Positions 15,430 through 27,427 are shown, numbered from the stretch's first letter. The stretch is 64,000 nt of DNA from JBFMGS01 sp040752635 (GCA_040752635.1 JBFMGS010000003.1:28163-92162); one strand, 5' to 3'. A program made the numbers and translations. The notes: generated by a model from the letters alone, not told the origin.

Positions 15430-17174
15430 ACGCCGGTGTTGCCCGCATGCAGGCTGGTCTCCGCGGCCGCGTCGTCTCCAGAGTCGGCCGGCCTGGCCCT
15501 GGCATAGGTCCGAAAGACCTTAGCGATCTCCACCTTGACCCGCTTGCCCACAAGTTTGCCCGCTCCATCGATGTCCACGATGTACCCGTCTATCCGGGTG
15601 ATGCCGTTAGTCGGGTTCGATGCGTGGGGTTCCTGCACCTCGACCTCGAGAATATCCCCGACGCTCACCGGGAGCGCGCGCTTTTGCACGTCCTCTCTGC
15701 TTCCGGTGGCCGCTATGTCCATGTCCTCAATGTGTAACGCGGGGTTGCCTTTGACATAGATCACTTTGCCTGTTTCTTGCTCTATCCTGGAGAGATTGCT
15801 GCCGCCCTGCCCGATCAGGAGCGCGGCTACGCTGGGATGGAGCGTCACAAGCATAGCCTCCTCGTGCATCCTGCCTGCGACCCGCCGAAGCTCCTTCTCG
15901 GCCCGAAGAGCAAGCGTTTCCTCGGACAGCACCCGCCCACGCCCATCGCAATACGGACACGCTCGAGACAACACGTCTTCCAGGCCGGGCCGAGTTTTCT
16001 TGCGGGTCATTTCGAGAAGCCCGAGATGCGTGAACCCGAGGACCGTCGCCCGGGTCTTGTCCTTCCGCAGTTCCTCCTCTAATCTTCTTATCACTTGCTG
16101 ACGCGCTTCTTCCGAATCCATGTCGATGAAATCGATTATGATGATGCCCCCGATGTTCCTCAACCTGAGCTGGTGGGCAATCTCGCTCGCGGCCTCGAGG
16201 TTCGTCTTGAGAACCGTGTCCTGAAGGCTGGTCGTGCCGATATAGCGGCCCGTGTTGACATCGATGCTCGTTAAGGCCTCCGTGTGGTCGAACACGAGGT
16301 ACCCGCCGCACGACAGCCACACCCTGTGTCTGAGCGCCTTCTCTATCTCTTCTTCGACTCCGTAACGGTCGAAAAGGGGCTCGTCTCCCGCATAGTATTT
16401 GAGCTTGCCTTTGAGTTGGGGAGACATGATGTTCAAGAGTTCCTGCGCCTTCTCGAACTCATGCTCATCGTCAACGATGAACGCATCCACATCCTCTGTG
16501 AAGAGGTCTCTCATTATCCGGTATATGAGATCGTAATCACGGTGCAGAAGCGCCGGCGCTGGAGTCCGCCGGGCCTTCAGCTTGATCCGACGCCACATCT
16601 TCACGAGGAAGTCGATCTCCTGCGAGATCTCTCTTTCGTCTTTACCTTCGGCGGCCGTCCGAACTATGACCCCGCACCCGCGCGGTTTCGCCCTGGAGGC
16701 TATCTTCTTTAGCCTTGCACGCTCCTCATCGCTGGCGATCCGCCTGCTCACCCCGACATAGTCCACGGTGGGCATGAGCACAACGTTGCGGCCTGGTAGG
16801 GTCACCTGCGTGATGACCCGTGCGCCTTTGGTACCGATAGGCTCTTTGGTGATCTGAACGATGATCTGCTGGCCCTCTTTGAGGATATCCTTTATTGAGA
16901 GAGCCTTCACGTCCTCGATCTCCAGGTCGTCGTCGTGCCCTTCGCGGGCTTTCAAAGCGTCTTCTACATAAAGGAAGGCGTTGCGTTCCAAACCCACGTC
17001 CACAAAAGCCGCCTGCATGCCGGGAAGCACGTTCTCAACGCGGCCCTTGTATATGTTGCCAACATACCTCTTTTGAGTTGACCTCTCGATCTGAATCTCA
17101 ACCAGCTTTCTGTTCTCTATCACAGCGGCCCGGGTCTCGCCTGGACCCACGTTCACCAGTATCTCTTTGGACAT
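15426..17174 (-). CDS. rng: Ribonuclease G/E family endoribonuclease
   Basis: 582 residues. S1 RNA-binding domain (about 38-125, YVGNIYKGRVENVLPGMQAAFVDVG), the RNase H-like and catalytic region with metal-binding aspartates in LTSIDVNTGRYIG and IIIIDFIDMDSEEA, the zinc-link cysteines CPYCDGRGRV near 405, and a C-terminal TRAM-like beta domain (about 500-560). It cuts single-stranded AU-rich RNA and matures 16S rRNA. Its position directly upstream of rplU is common in Clostridia. Whether this organism also has RNase Y or E elsewhere cannot be seen. Confidence 0.93.
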   Translation of the reverse strand: MSKEILVNVGPGETRAAVIENRKLVEIQIERSTQKRYVGNIYKGRVENVLPGMQAAFVDVGLERNAFLYVEDALKAREGHDDDLEIEDVKALSIKDILKEGQQIIVQITKEPIGTKGARVITQVTLPGRNVVLMPTVDYVGVSRRIASDEERARLKKIASRAKPRGCGVIVRTAAEGKDEREISQEIDFLVKMWRRIKLKARRTPAPALLHRDYDLIYRIMRDLFTEDVDAFIVDDEHEFEKAQELLNIMSPQLKGKLKYYAGDEPLFDRYGVEEEIEKALRHRVWLSCGGYLVFDHTEALTSIDVNTGRYIGTTSLQDTVLKTNLEAASEIAHQLRLRNIGGIIIIDFIDMDSEEARQQVIRRLEEELRKDKTRATVLGFTHLGLLEMTRKKTRPGLEDVLSRACPYCDGRGRVLSEETLALRAEKELRRVAGRMHEEAMLVTLHPSVAALLIGQGGSNLSRIEQETGKVIYVKGNPALHIEDMDIAATGSREDVQKRALPVSVGDILEVEVQEPHASNPTNGITRIDGYIVDIDGAGKLVGKRVKVEIAKVFRTYARARPADSGDDAAAETSLHAGNTGV

Positions 17175-17235
17175 TCCTTTTCACTCCTCGAAAACAAGTC
17201 CCCAGTGGGGAGAAATACCAGCCCCGGCCCCGCAC

Positions 17236-17958
17236 TCAACAAGGAAAGGCGAACTTGCCGTCCCTCAAGACGTAAAGCCCCTCGCGGATGATCCGAATGG
17301 GGCGCGCACCATCCCGCAAGGCCCCGTACGCCACGAGCGCCTGCACAACGTCGAGGGGTCGGGCGCTTCCTTCAGCTCCTGCGGCGACCAGCAAATGAAG
17401 GGACGAAAGTTCGTCGCGCCTCTCGAACCGGAGATCATAAACGAGCGGGCGCAGGTCAACTTCGCGCACGCCCTTGGGCGTCGTTCGCGTGACCGGAACC
17501 GCGTCCGCCTGTAACATCGCATCAACGGCGCGCACCACCTCGTCGGCCGCGCCGACGTCTTCCGGCCGGAACTCCAGGCGGTACGACGCCGCACGTATCA
17601 CCGACGATAGCGCAGGCACGCCGGGGTCGATCACGCTACACGAGACCAGCCCGATGCCGGGCGGCAGGCAGCTTTCGAGCCGCTCGGCCACCTCGCCTGC
17701 AGCAAGCTTCTCTCGAAGCTCGATGTCAACAAACTCGCACTCGCTCGAGATCCCTACAGCAAGGGCAGGCGAAAACGACATCCTTGGGTGCGGGTGAAAC
17801 CCGGCCGATAAGGCCATCGGTAACCCTGCTCTCCTTGCCGACCTCTCGATTGCCCGGATAAAGTCGAGGTGCGACATGAACCTGGCGGGCCCGGCCTTCG
17901 TCAGCCTGAGCCTCGCGACGGCAACCGGCTTGTCGAACGGACGCCCGGCAGGCCCCAC
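17236..17958 (-). CDS. TIGR03936/DUF2344 radical-SAM-associated protein
   Basis: 240 residues with LRLTKAGPARFMSHLDFIRAIERSARRAGLP and AGFHPHPRMSFSPALAVG, the hallmark stretches of the DUF2344 family, which is almost always encoded next to, or fused to, a TIGR03960 radical SAM protein. GTG at 17958 overlaps the upstream stop codon (TAGTG) with AAGGGGG 7 nt before it; the frame is open to 18195 but that part shadows the neighbour. Function unproven; a tRNA or ribosomal modification role is suggested by its constant linkage with rng and ribosomal genes. Confidence 0.88.
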   Translation of the reverse strand: MGPAGRPFDKPVAVARLRLTKAGPARFMSHLDFIRAIERSARRAGLPMALSAGFHPHPRMSFSPALAVGISSECEFVDIELREKLAAGEVAERLESCLPPGIGLVSCSVIDPGVPALSSVIRAASYRLEFRPEDVGAADEVVRAVDAMLQADAVPVTRTTPKGVREVDLRPLVYDLRFERRDELSSLHLLVAAGAEGSARPLDVVQALVAYGALRDGARPIRIIREGLYVLRDGKFAFPC

Positions 17959-19841
17959 TATGAGACCCCCTTGATGCGCCTTGCAAGAACCTGCGGCGCC
18001 ACCCTGAGTTCGGGACACACCCCACACCCCACGCACTCTCCCAGCCGACAGTCGGGCGTGGGAATCCCCTCTGCCGCGCGCTTCGACTCGGCGACCAGGT
18101 ACTCCTTGGACACCCCCACGCTGATATGGTCCCACGGCAACACGTCCTCGTAGTCCCAGTGGCTGCTCGCGTAAAACCTGGGGTCGATGTGACATTCCTC
18201 AAATGCTTTCATCCAATTGTCGAACCGGAGCTGCTCGTGCCACGCGTCGAACTTGCATCCGAGGCGTGCTGCTGCTGCTTCGATTGCCGGCGCAAGGCGC
18301 CTGTCACCCCGTGAGAACACAGCCTCGAGAAAGCTTGCCTTGACGTCGTGCCACGAAAGCTTCAACCCCCTGCCGCGCAGGTGCTTCTTGAGGTAATCCT
18401 GTCTTGCGACGAGTTCTTCCATGGGAGCCTGAGGGTGCCACTGAAACGGCGTATGGGCCTTAGGGACGAACGACGAAACGCTCACTGTAACCTCGGGATG
18501 CCTTGACACGCCCTGGCGGCGCAGTTCCTCCCGGCCGCGCGCAAGGACCTCCTTTGCCAGGTCAACCATGCCTGCCAGGTCATCCTCGTTCTCCGTGGGC
18601 AAGCCGATCATGAAATACAGTTTGATCGACTGCCACCCGGCCGAAAATGCCGCCGAGGCGGCTTCCAGCAGGTCCTCGCGGGTTACGCCCTTGTTGATGA
18701 CATCGCGCAGCCTTTGTGTCCCCGCCTCGGGTGCGAAAGTGAGCCCGCTCTTGCGCCCCTTTTGCACCTCCTTTGCAAGACCGACAGAAAACGAGTCCAC
18801 GCGAAGCGACGGGAGAGAGACCGCCACGCCTGCCTGTGCATACCGGGCCAGAAGCTTCGAGACAAGCTCCCTGATGTCCGAGTAATCCGCACTTGAGAGG
18901 GACATGAGAGATATCTCTTCGTATCCCGTGTTCTCCACGAGGCGCTCGGCAAGTTCGCAGAGTTGTCCGAGCTTCCTTTCCCTCACCGGCCGGTATACCA
19001 TGCCCGCCTGGCAAAACCGGCACCCGCGGGAGCATCCCCGAAACACCTCAAGCATTATGCGATCGTGGATGACATCTATAGACGGCACGACAAGCCTGTC
19101 GGGAAACGGGACTGCCCTTATGTCTTTTACGACCCTCTTTCTCACAGGATATGCTGCAGCGCGGCTCGTCGGAGATATCTCTGCAAGTTTCCCGTCATCC
19201 CTGTAATGAACCTCGTAGAACGACGGCACGTACACTCCGCTGACTCCCGCCAGGGCTTCGAGAAGTCCTGCGCGCGACAGGTTCTGCTTCTTCGCCTCCT
19301 TGTAAACGTCAACTATCTCCTCGATAGCCTCCTCGCCCTCTCCAATCAAGATGGCATCGAGGAACGGAGCCATAGGCTCCGGATTGTAGGCGCTCGCCCC
19401 CCCGGCAATGACGAGCGGGTCGGCCTCGCTCCTTTCGGCGGAGCGAAGCGGGATACCCGCAAGTTGCAGCATCGCCAGGACGTTCGTATAGGACAGCTCA
19501 TATTGAAGGCTGAACCCCAGGATGTGAAAGTCCCGAACGGGCGAGTATGACTCCAGGGAGTAGAGCGGGATGCGTTTCTCCACCATCGCGCCTTGCATGT
19601 CCACCCATGGCATGAATGTTCGCTCGCACGCGACGTCGTCCCGCCGGTTCAGGATGTGGTATAGGATCCTCAAACCCAGATGGGACATGCCGACCTCATA
19701 GACATCGGGAAAGGCCAGCAGTACCCTGACTTCGACCTCGCCGAGATCCTTACACACTGCGCTCCATTCGCCACCTACGTATCGCGCCGGCTTCTCTACC
19801 GTGTCCAGGATCTCGTCGAGAAGCTCCAAATTCACCTGCAT
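17958..19841 (-). CDS. TIGR03960 family radical SAM protein with B12-binding-like domain
   Basis: 627 residues. N-terminal cobalamin-binding-like fold (about 20-190, with LAFPDVYEVGMSHLG), then a radical SAM core with RGCSRGCRFCQAG (CxxxCxxC) near residue 277, and a C-terminal extension ending in a cysteine cluster (CRLGECVGCGVC near 605). The last cluster could hold an auxiliary iron-sulfur centre. Substrate unknown. It is coupled by one-nucleotide overlap to the DUF2344 gene downstream, and the pair probably works together. Confidence 0.9.
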   Translation of the reverse strand: MQVNLELLDEILDTVEKPARYVGGEWSAVCKDLGEVEVRVLLAFPDVYEVGMSHLGLRILYHILNRRDDVACERTFMPWVDMQGAMVEKRIPLYSLESYSPVRDFHILGFSLQYELSYTNVLAMLQLAGIPLRSAERSEADPLVIAGGASAYNPEPMAPFLDAILIGEGEEAIEEIVDVYKEAKKQNLSRAGLLEALAGVSGVYVPSFYEVHYRDDGKLAEISPTSRAAAYPVRKRVVKDIRAVPFPDRLVVPSIDVIHDRIMLEVFRGCSRGCRFCQAGMVYRPVRERKLGQLCELAERLVENTGYEEISLMSLSSADYSDIRELVSKLLARYAQAGVAVSLPSLRVDSFSVGLAKEVQKGRKSGLTFAPEAGTQRLRDVINKGVTREDLLEAASAAFSAGWQSIKLYFMIGLPTENEDDLAGMVDLAKEVLARGREELRRQGVSRHPEVTVSVSSFVPKAHTPFQWHPQAPMEELVARQDYLKKHLRGRGLKLSWHDVKASFLEAVFSRGDRRLAPAIEAAAARLGCKFDAWHEQLRFDNWMKAFEECHIDPRFYASSHWDYEDVLPWDHISVGVSKEYLVAESKRAAEGIPTPDCRLGECVGCGVCPELRVAPQVLARRIKGVS

Positions 19842-20024
19842 TCGCTATCTCCCCGCCCGGCTCACAACTTTCGCCAATGCTAATCGCGGACTTGCGTCTC
19901 AGCCATAGTATTCGCCTGTGACAACCTTGGGAATCCCGCCGCGTGGAACCCGCCAAGACAGCGTTCACCCGACCAACATTCTACCAGATTCCATTGGGCT
20001 CCGCCATGAGAACATGCACCGTGG

Positions 20025-20897
20025 CTATATGACGAGAATCCTGACAGGCGCATCGGGGCCATGCTTTACCATTGCCTCCAGGACGTCTATCTCAGTGATG
20101 ATCCCGAGAAGCTTGAGTTCTCTGCTGAATACCAGCACGACGTTGAGTTTCCCCGGTTCCAGCCTCCTCACAACGTCCCGAAACAACGTGGCCTCCTGCA
20201 CTGCCAGGAGTTGGGTAGATATAGCGCCGGTCTCCAGGAACCGGCGCTTCTTGCGCAGGCTGTCCCTTATTCTGTCATACGGCGCCTGGCGGGCTTCTTT
20301 TGTCGCTGCGAACACCAGAAAGCCACCGAGGGTGGGTACCAGCACGTTGCATCGGCCGAGGTACGCGAGAATGGAGCCGGCTGATAGCACTGTCGCGCCC
20401 GCCAGGCGCCCGACTCTAACGGCGAGGGCGGTAGCCCTTGCAAGCCCGATGCGCGGGGCGAGCACAGCACGGAGTATGCGCCCACCGTCGAGGGGAATGG
20501 CAGGAAGGAGGTTGAAGATGCCGATGGCAAGGTTTGTTTCGACGAGAAAACGCGCGAAGCTCGGCGCGATGTGGCCGTTACGCTGAAGCACCGCAGCGAA
20601 GACGGCGAATGCGAAATTGTGAATGGGCCCGGCCGCTGCCGTGATAGCCTCTGCCGCAGGCTGAAGAGCGAGCGGCTCAGAGAAGACAGCGACCCCGCCG
20701 AAAGGCAAAAGCTCGATTCTCTCCGCCCTGAAGCCAAAGCACGACGCTGCCGCTATGTGTGCAAGCTCGTGTAAAACTACGATCCAGAAAGCCACCAGCG
20801 TTTCGCGGACAAGCCCGGCAGACGAGTAGACAAGCAAGAGCAGCACGAGAAAGGGGTTAATCCGGAACTCGATGCCGCAGATACGGGCAACCCTCAC
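20025..20897 (-). CDS. M50 site-2 protease, SpoIVFB-like
   Basis: 290 residues, polytopic, with zinc motif HELAH (residues 44-48, in VVLHELAHIAAA) and the distal NLLPAIPLDGGRIL near 152, followed by a C-terminal cytoplasmic CBS-like domain (about 215-290). In Bacillus SpoIVFB cleaves pro-sigma-K; the location between rodA/min genes and rplU, paired with a LytM-type partner whose stop overlaps its start by 4 nt, is the spoIVFA-spoIVFB arrangement. I therefore infer a sporulation role, although general M50 proteases share these motifs. Confidence 0.87.
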   Translation of the reverse strand: MRVARICGIEFRINPFLVLLLLVYSSAGLVRETLVAFWIVVLHELAHIAAASCFGFRAERIELLPFGGVAVFSEPLALQPAAEAITAAAGPIHNFAFAVFAAVLQRNGHIAPSFARFLVETNLAIGIFNLLPAIPLDGGRILRAVLAPRIGLARATALAVRVGRLAGATVLSAGSILAYLGRCNVLVPTLGGFLVFAATKEARQAPYDRIRDSLRKKRRFLETGAISTQLLAVQEATLFRDVVRRLEPGKLNVVLVFSRELKLLGIITEIDVLEAMVKHGPDAPVRILVI

Positions 20898-21877
20898 AAC
20901 GCGTCCCGCCTGCCCCCCTGAAGATAGGCGAAGGGGTCGCGGGGCCTGCCATCCACGGCTACCTCGAAGTGCAAATGCGGGCCGGTGGAAAGCCCGGTAC
21001 TACCGACTTCGGCCACCTTCTGGCCGGCCCGAACACGATCGCCAGGCTGCACCATGACCTTCGAGCAATGGGCATAGAGCGTCGTAAGCCCGCGGCCATG
21101 GTCTATCTCGACTATGGTCCCGTACGTGCCCAAGGGGCCAACTCGTTCCACCCTCCCGCCAGCCGCGGCCTTGATCGGTGTTCCCTCGGGCGCCGCAATG
21201 TCCACCCCCTCATGAAAGAGGCGCCTCTCGTATATGGGATGGATTCTGTAGCCGAAGCCGTAGGTTATCTGGCCGTGCACGGGCACCATAAGCTTCGGCG
21301 GTTTCCAGGTTTCGGATGACGTCTTCCCGTTATCGCCGGCTTTCCGTGTGGAAGAAACGGCTGGCTCTGCCTCTCTGGTACGCGCTCCCGTGCCGGAGAA
21401 CGCGGCAGTGACGGAATTCGCGTTAGCTTCCGGCCGGCCCGCCGCTCCGCCCAGCAAGCCCTGTGCTGCCACGTTATAGCCGTCCACACGAAGATGCGAG
21501 GAGGACAGTGCCTGAGGTTCGGCCAGGTCGATCTCGCGATGGTTGCCTTCCGGCCCCCCACCGGCGGGCGAGACCGAGGTCTGCTCCTGGGTGGCCGGCG
21601 GATTGTCTTCGTTCACACTGGGAACATCCCGCTCCGGTGGCATGTCGGGCTTCGTAACCCCTGCAGCCTCGGTGGACCACGGGTTCCAGTTGAGGACCTT
21701 TGCGGCAACGACCTTCGCTGTTTTGACAAGACCCGAAAGATCCGTGCTTTCGGTGAGAATGGTGGCCACGTACGGCCTTACGGTGCTCGCAAGGGGGAAA
21801 TGGCCTTTCGTAACGGCAAGAACACAAACGAAGATAGAAAGAGAGGCAAGGATGTCCCGGGCCAGTTTTCTTGGCAT
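20894..21877 (-). CDS. M23 (LytM) domain membrane protein, SpoIVFA-like
   Basis: 327 residues: a short cytoplasmic N-terminus, one membrane helix (about 9-24), a long variable Pro/Ser/Glu-rich linker (60-200), and a C-terminal M23 domain with zinc ligands in HEGVDIAAP and HLHFEV. All ligands appear present, so it may be an active endopeptidase rather than a degenerate SpoIVFA. It overlaps the M50 protease gene by 4 nt, fitting a SpoIVFA/FB regulator-protease pair in the outer forespore membrane. Confidence 0.85.
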   Translation of the reverse strand: MPRKLARDILASLSIFVCVLAVTKGHFPLASTVRPYVATILTESTDLSGLVKTAKVVAAKVLNWNPWSTEAAGVTKPDMPPERDVPSVNEDNPPATQEQTSVSPAGGGPEGNHREIDLAEPQALSSSHLRVDGYNVAAQGLLGGAAGRPEANANSVTAAFSGTGARTREAEPAVSSTRKAGDNGKTSSETWKPPKLMVPVHGQITYGFGYRIHPIYERRLFHEGVDIAAPEGTPIKAAAGGRVERVGPLGTYGTIVEIDHGRGLTTLYAHCSKVMVQPGDRVRAGQKVAEVGSTGLSTGPHLHFEVAVDGRPRDPFAYLQGGRRDAL

Positions 21878-22026
21878 CGTAAGCTCCCCTTCGGGTCACC
21901 CCATCGAGGTCCCTGGTGCCGGTTCGGACATGATGCGGCCCCTGTCACGCTCAAAGCGGCGTCGGTAAAGTATATTGTGGCGCCCTGCACGCTATGCGGC
22001 AGCGCCGCCGCATTCACGTCCCTTTG

Positions 22027-23148
22027 TCAGAACAGGATTTTCTGGCGTCTCATGTGGATGTCCAGGACGAAGCCGATGGCGATGAGGTTTGCAAGGAGGG
22101 AGCTGCCACCGTAGCTCAAGAAAGGAAGCGGGATGCCGGTCACGGGCATGAGACTCATCGTCATGCCGATGTTGACGAGGATATGGAAGAGGAGCATAGA
22201 CGCCACACCGGTCGCGACCAGCCGACCGAAAGCGTCCTTTGCTATTGCGGCCACCTGAAGACATCGCCACAGAATGAACGCGTAAAGCGTCAAGACTACT
22301 ATGGCGCCGATAAACCCCAGCTCTTCCCCGACCACAGAGAAAATGAAGTCAGTGTGGTGGGCGGGCAGGAAGTTCAGTCGCGCCTGGGTGCCGTGAAAAA
22401 GACCTTTGCCGAAGAATCTTCCTGACCCGATGGCTATGGTGGACTGAATGACGTTGTAACCCGTGCCGGTAGGATCCGCATACGGGTTTAGGAACGCAAG
22501 CAGTCGCGCCCGCTGGTAGTCCTTCAGCACAAAGAAGAACAACGCCGGTGAGGCCAGCGCTCCCACACCGACTATCGCCAGCAAGTCCTTTCCTCTTGCC
22601 CCCGCCACATATAACATGCCGAGGGTTATTCCGCAGAACACCAGGGCGGTGCCGAGATCGTTCTGAAGGAGCACGAGCACCATGGGGACCGCGACATGTA
22701 GAAACGCCATGGCAAGACCCCGGCGCGACGCCACGTCATCTGCCTCAGCCAGGTGACGGGCAAAGGTGAGAATGACCGCAACCTTCGCAAGTTCCGAAGG
22801 CTGCAGGGCGAGCGGGCCGAGACGAAACCAGCTCTGTGCACCGGAGATGCGCCGCCCCATCACCAGGACCAACACGAGCATGGTCACATTCACGAAGTAC
22901 AGCACTTTATGTGCTCTCTCTGCGAGCCTGTAGTCCATGGTGAGGATCATGCCCACGAGGAGCGTTCCTATGACGAACGCCGTTACTTGCCTCTTTACGA
23001 AGTAGAGCGCATCGGGTGGCGAGCCCTGCCCTATACCCCCGCGGGTTGCGCTAAACACAACGGCGAACCCGATAAAGCACATCGCGAGCACCGCAAGGAC
23101 AAGCGAGTAATCCAGATTCCTGAGCAAACGCCTCTCAAGGATCACCAT
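22027..23148 (-). CDS. rodA: Peptidoglycan polymerase RodA
   Basis: 373 residues, about ten predicted membrane helices, SEDS family signatures GAQSWFRLGPLALQPSELAK (about 104-123) and LPFLSYGGSSLLANL (about 345). RodA polymerizes glycan strands in the elongasome together with PBP2 (encoded at 25300-27321) under MreB guidance. Gene sits between minE and the SpoIVFA-like gene, a common Clostridia order. ATG at 23148 has AGGAG about 10 nt upstream. Confidence 0.94.
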   Translation of the reverse strand: MVILERRLLRNLDYSLVLAVLAMCFIGFAVVFSATRGGIGQGSPPDALYFVKRQVTAFVIGTLLVGMILTMDYRLAERAHKVLYFVNVTMLVLVLVMGRRISGAQSWFRLGPLALQPSELAKVAVILTFARHLAEADDVASRRGLAMAFLHVAVPMVLVLLQNDLGTALVFCGITLGMLYVAGARGKDLLAIVGVGALASPALFFFVLKDYQRARLLAFLNPYADPTGTGYNVIQSTIAIGSGRFFGKGLFHGTQARLNFLPAHHTDFIFSVVGEELGFIGAIVVLTLYAFILWRCLQVAAIAKDAFGRLVATGVASMLLFHILVNIGMTMSLMPVTGIPLPFLSYGGSSLLANLIAIGFVLDIHMRRQKILF

Positions 23149-23174
23149 CTGTCACCGGCTCCTGCTTCGTAGGG

Positions 23175-23192
23175 GGGTTGCCGGTGATTGCC
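23175..23192 (+). repeat. Solo end of the GGGGTTGCCGGTG repeat family
   Basis: An 18-mer, GGGGTTGCCGGTGATTGC, in the 60-nt gap between minE and rodA. It is identical to the copy at 34102-34119 and matches the ends of the larger elements at 27428 and 57173. No inverted partner end is found nearby. Confidence 0.7.
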
Positions 23193-23208
23193 CCCTTCCC
23201 TCTCTAAC

Positions 23209-23511
23209 TCAGGCATCGGTCCGCCTCCCGCGGCGCGGCGTCTCTCTGCCCCGTCTCATGCGGATCACGGGCGCGCTCGCCACGAGCGCAAGCCGGCTAT
23301 CCGTGGAGTCAAACCGCACCTTCATACCGGCCTCATCGATATCCACATACTTCCCAAACACCCTGGCCAGATCGACCCTCAAACCTTCAAACATCCCCGG
23401 CGAGACATCGATGCGGTCGTGCGCCAGTACCAGCTTAAGCCGCTCCTTTGCCAGGTTCTTGCTTCTTGGCTTTGCTCCCCTGCCGAGGATCCGCGAGATG
23501 AATTCCAACAC
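23209..23511 (-). CDS. minE: Cell division topological specificity factor MinE
   Basis: 100 residues. KNLAKERLKLVLAHDRIDVSPG is the MinD-activating region of MinE; residues 45-85 form the dimerisation domain; a basic tail (RMRRGRETPRRGRRTD) is extra. MinE drives pole-to-pole oscillation of MinCD, so this organism places its septum with a MinCDE system rather than DivIVA alone, as many Clostridia do. Confidence 0.92.
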   Translation of the reverse strand: MLEFISRILGRGAKPRSKNLAKERLKLVLAHDRIDVSPGMFEGLRVDLARVFGKYVDIDEAGMKVRFDSTDSRLALVASAPVIRMRRGRETPRRGRRTDA

Positions 23512-23529
23512 GGCCTGTCCCTCCCGCCG

Positions 23530-24327
23530 TTACCTCGCTACGCCGATAAACCGCTTGAACCTCAACCAGAGGCTTGGCACCTCCATCGACATGAAAGGCA
23601 CTTCTTCACCTTCAATACGCGCGGCGATTCGGCGGAACGCCTCGCCGGCCCGGGACACCCCGTCAAGCACCGCGGGTTCACCCTTGTTTGTCGAGGTGAT
23701 AACGCTCTCATCATCGGGCACCACGCCGAGCAGATCGATGGCAAGGATGTCTATGACGTCGTCGATGCCGAGCATATCACCACGCCTGACCATCTCCGGC
23801 CGAACCCTGTTGACGACCAGCCTTGGCTCTCCTAGCCCTTCGGCTTCGAGCAACCCAACGATCCTGTCGGCGTCACGCACCGCAGACACTTCCGGCGTGG
23901 TCACGATGATCGCTGCCTCGGCGCCGGCGATCGCGTTCTTAAAGCCATGCTCTATCCCGGCCGGACAGTCGATCATAACGTAATCAAACTCCCCCGCCAG
24001 ACTTGTGGTAAGCTCTTTCATCTGATCCGGTCGGACCGCCTCTTTGTCCTTGGATTGTGCCGCTGGTAGCAGGAACAACGTCTGCAACCTCTTGTCCCTT
24101 ATCAGGGCCTGCCGGAGGCGACACTTGCCCTCGATTACGTGGACGATGTCGTACACTATCCTGTTCTCAAGGCCGAGAACTATGTCCAGGTTACGTAGGC
24201 CGATGTCTGCGTCAACGAGAGCCACCTTCTTGCCGCGTGCGGCAAGGCCGCATCCGATATTGGCGACCGCGGTCGTCTTGCCGACTCCGCCCTTACCAGA
24301 GGTGACTACTATCACCTTTCCTCCCAT
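23530..24327 (-). CDS. minD: Septum site-determining ATPase MinD
   Basis: 265 residues. Deviant Walker A GKGGVGKTT (11-19), switch I DADIGLRNLD (39-48), DCPAG Walker B near 120, and a C-terminal amphipathic membrane-targeting helix (PSLWLRFKRFIG). Binds membrane as an ATP dimer and recruits MinC. Overlaps the end of minC by 16 nt, so the two are coupled. Confidence 0.96.
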   Translation of the reverse strand: MGGKVIVVTSGKGGVGKTTAVANIGCGLAARGKKVALVDADIGLRNLDIVLGLENRIVYDIVHVIEGKCRLRQALIRDKRLQTLFLLPAAQSKDKEAVRPDQMKELTTSLAGEFDYVMIDCPAGIEHGFKNAIAGAEAAIIVTTPEVSAVRDADRIVGLLEAEGLGEPRLVVNRVRPEMVRRGDMLGIDDVIDILAIDLLGVVPDDESVITSTNKGEPAVLDGVSRAGEAFRRIAARIEGEEVPFMSMEVPSLWLRFKRFIGVAR

Positions 24328-25079
24328 GCAAGTTCCTCCTCCAACTCGGCCTTCTTCGCAGAATAGGCCTCGATCACTATCCTGTCCTCCCTTATCCTCG
24401 CTATCTCAGGACTGCGTGGTGCCCTATGGTCGCCATCCGGGGGTCGCGCAATGAAGTCTGCAATCCGCAGCTGTGTCGGTATAAGCCGCAGAGCAACCAC
24501 TATCGCGCGTTTGTTGTCAGGCGTTCCGGCGTGAGCAACGCCCCGCAGGGCACCTACAATCACGATGTCCCCCCCGGCCACCACCTCAGCTCCCGCGTTC
24601 ACATCCCCGAGCACGACCACGTTTCCCGCGAACGTGACGCGTTGGCCTGACCGTAGCGTCCTTCTAACCAGGAACGTTTCGCTGGAAAGCTGTCCAGAGG
24701 ATGAAAGGTCGCCCCGGGCGACCTCGCTGGGAGCAGGCTGACCCACCTCAGGAGCAGGCCGCGGACGGCCCGCGGGCGCTCCAGCTGCACCGTGGCTTGC
24801 CAACGTCCGTCCGATGGCTGAGAGGCCGATGCCCCCGACAACCCTTGACACGGATATTCCAAAGGACTCGATTATACCGACAAGTTCCCTCATGTCGTCC
24901 TCGGACAGCGCAAGCTCGCCGACATCGAGGATCGCTCGGGTGGCCCCTGCAAAGAACCCGCTGGTACTCTCAAGCTTCGCCGCGAGCTTACCTTTCAGGC
25001 TCACGAAGTCGTCATCATGCGGCAGGATAACGCAGAGCCCCTGCTTCGTCCCTTTGAATATCACATCCTCCGTCTTCAT
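24312..25079 (-). CDS. minC: Septum inhibitor MinC
   Basis: 255 residues. N-terminal FtsZ-inhibiting domain (1-100, VIFKGTKQGLCVILP), a proline/alanine linker (110-140), and the C-terminal beta-helix that binds MinD (RSGQRVTFAGNVVVLGDVNAGAEV, residues about 150-225). ATG start 5 codons before VIFKG. First gene of the minC-minD-minE-rodA group. Confidence 0.94.
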   Translation of the reverse strand: MKTEDVIFKGTKQGLCVILPHDDDFVSLKGKLAAKLESTSGFFAGATRAILDVGELALSEDDMRELVGIIESFGISVSRVVGGIGLSAIGRTLASHGAAGAPAGRPRPAPEVGQPAPSEVARGDLSSSGQLSSETFLVRRTLRSGQRVTFAGNVVVLGDVNAGAEVVAGGDIVIVGALRGVAHAGTPDNKRAIVVALRLIPTQLRIADFIARPPDGDHRAPRSPEIARIREDRIVIEAYSAKKAELEEELAWEER

Positions 25080-25169
25080 CTTCAGCAGAGCGCGCCTCCT
25101 CCCAAACCCACCCGAGCCACGCCGGGCGAATGAGTAGAGACATCGCCCGGAAAGCTGGTAAGTCGAAAA

Positions 25170-25203
25170 GTGGTATGGATTTCCGGCGTGGTATGGATTT
25201 CCG
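25170..25203. repeat. Two tandem 16-bp direct repeats between minC and mrdA
   Basis: GTGGTATGGATTTCCG at 25170-25185 and again at 25188-25203, separated by GC. The remaining 25080-25299 shows no gene I can support; a 73-codon open frame there has no family resemblance. Confidence 0.6.
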
Positions 25204-25299
25204 ACAGCGAACTCAGTCTAACTTCACCAGGGGAGGACGCAATTCCTTCCGTTTCGAGCACAAAACCTTCGCGCCCACCCGTTGAACGGGATCGAGAAC

Positions 25300-27321
<2,022 letters not shown>

Positions 27322-27427
27322 AGTCGCTCCCTCCGGATACCCGCACGCACCCGCACGCGTTCACATAGCTGGTCGCCAAGTAGTCGTCATTGATTCATGC
27401 CGCTTTTCAGCATGCGGTGTCTACCTA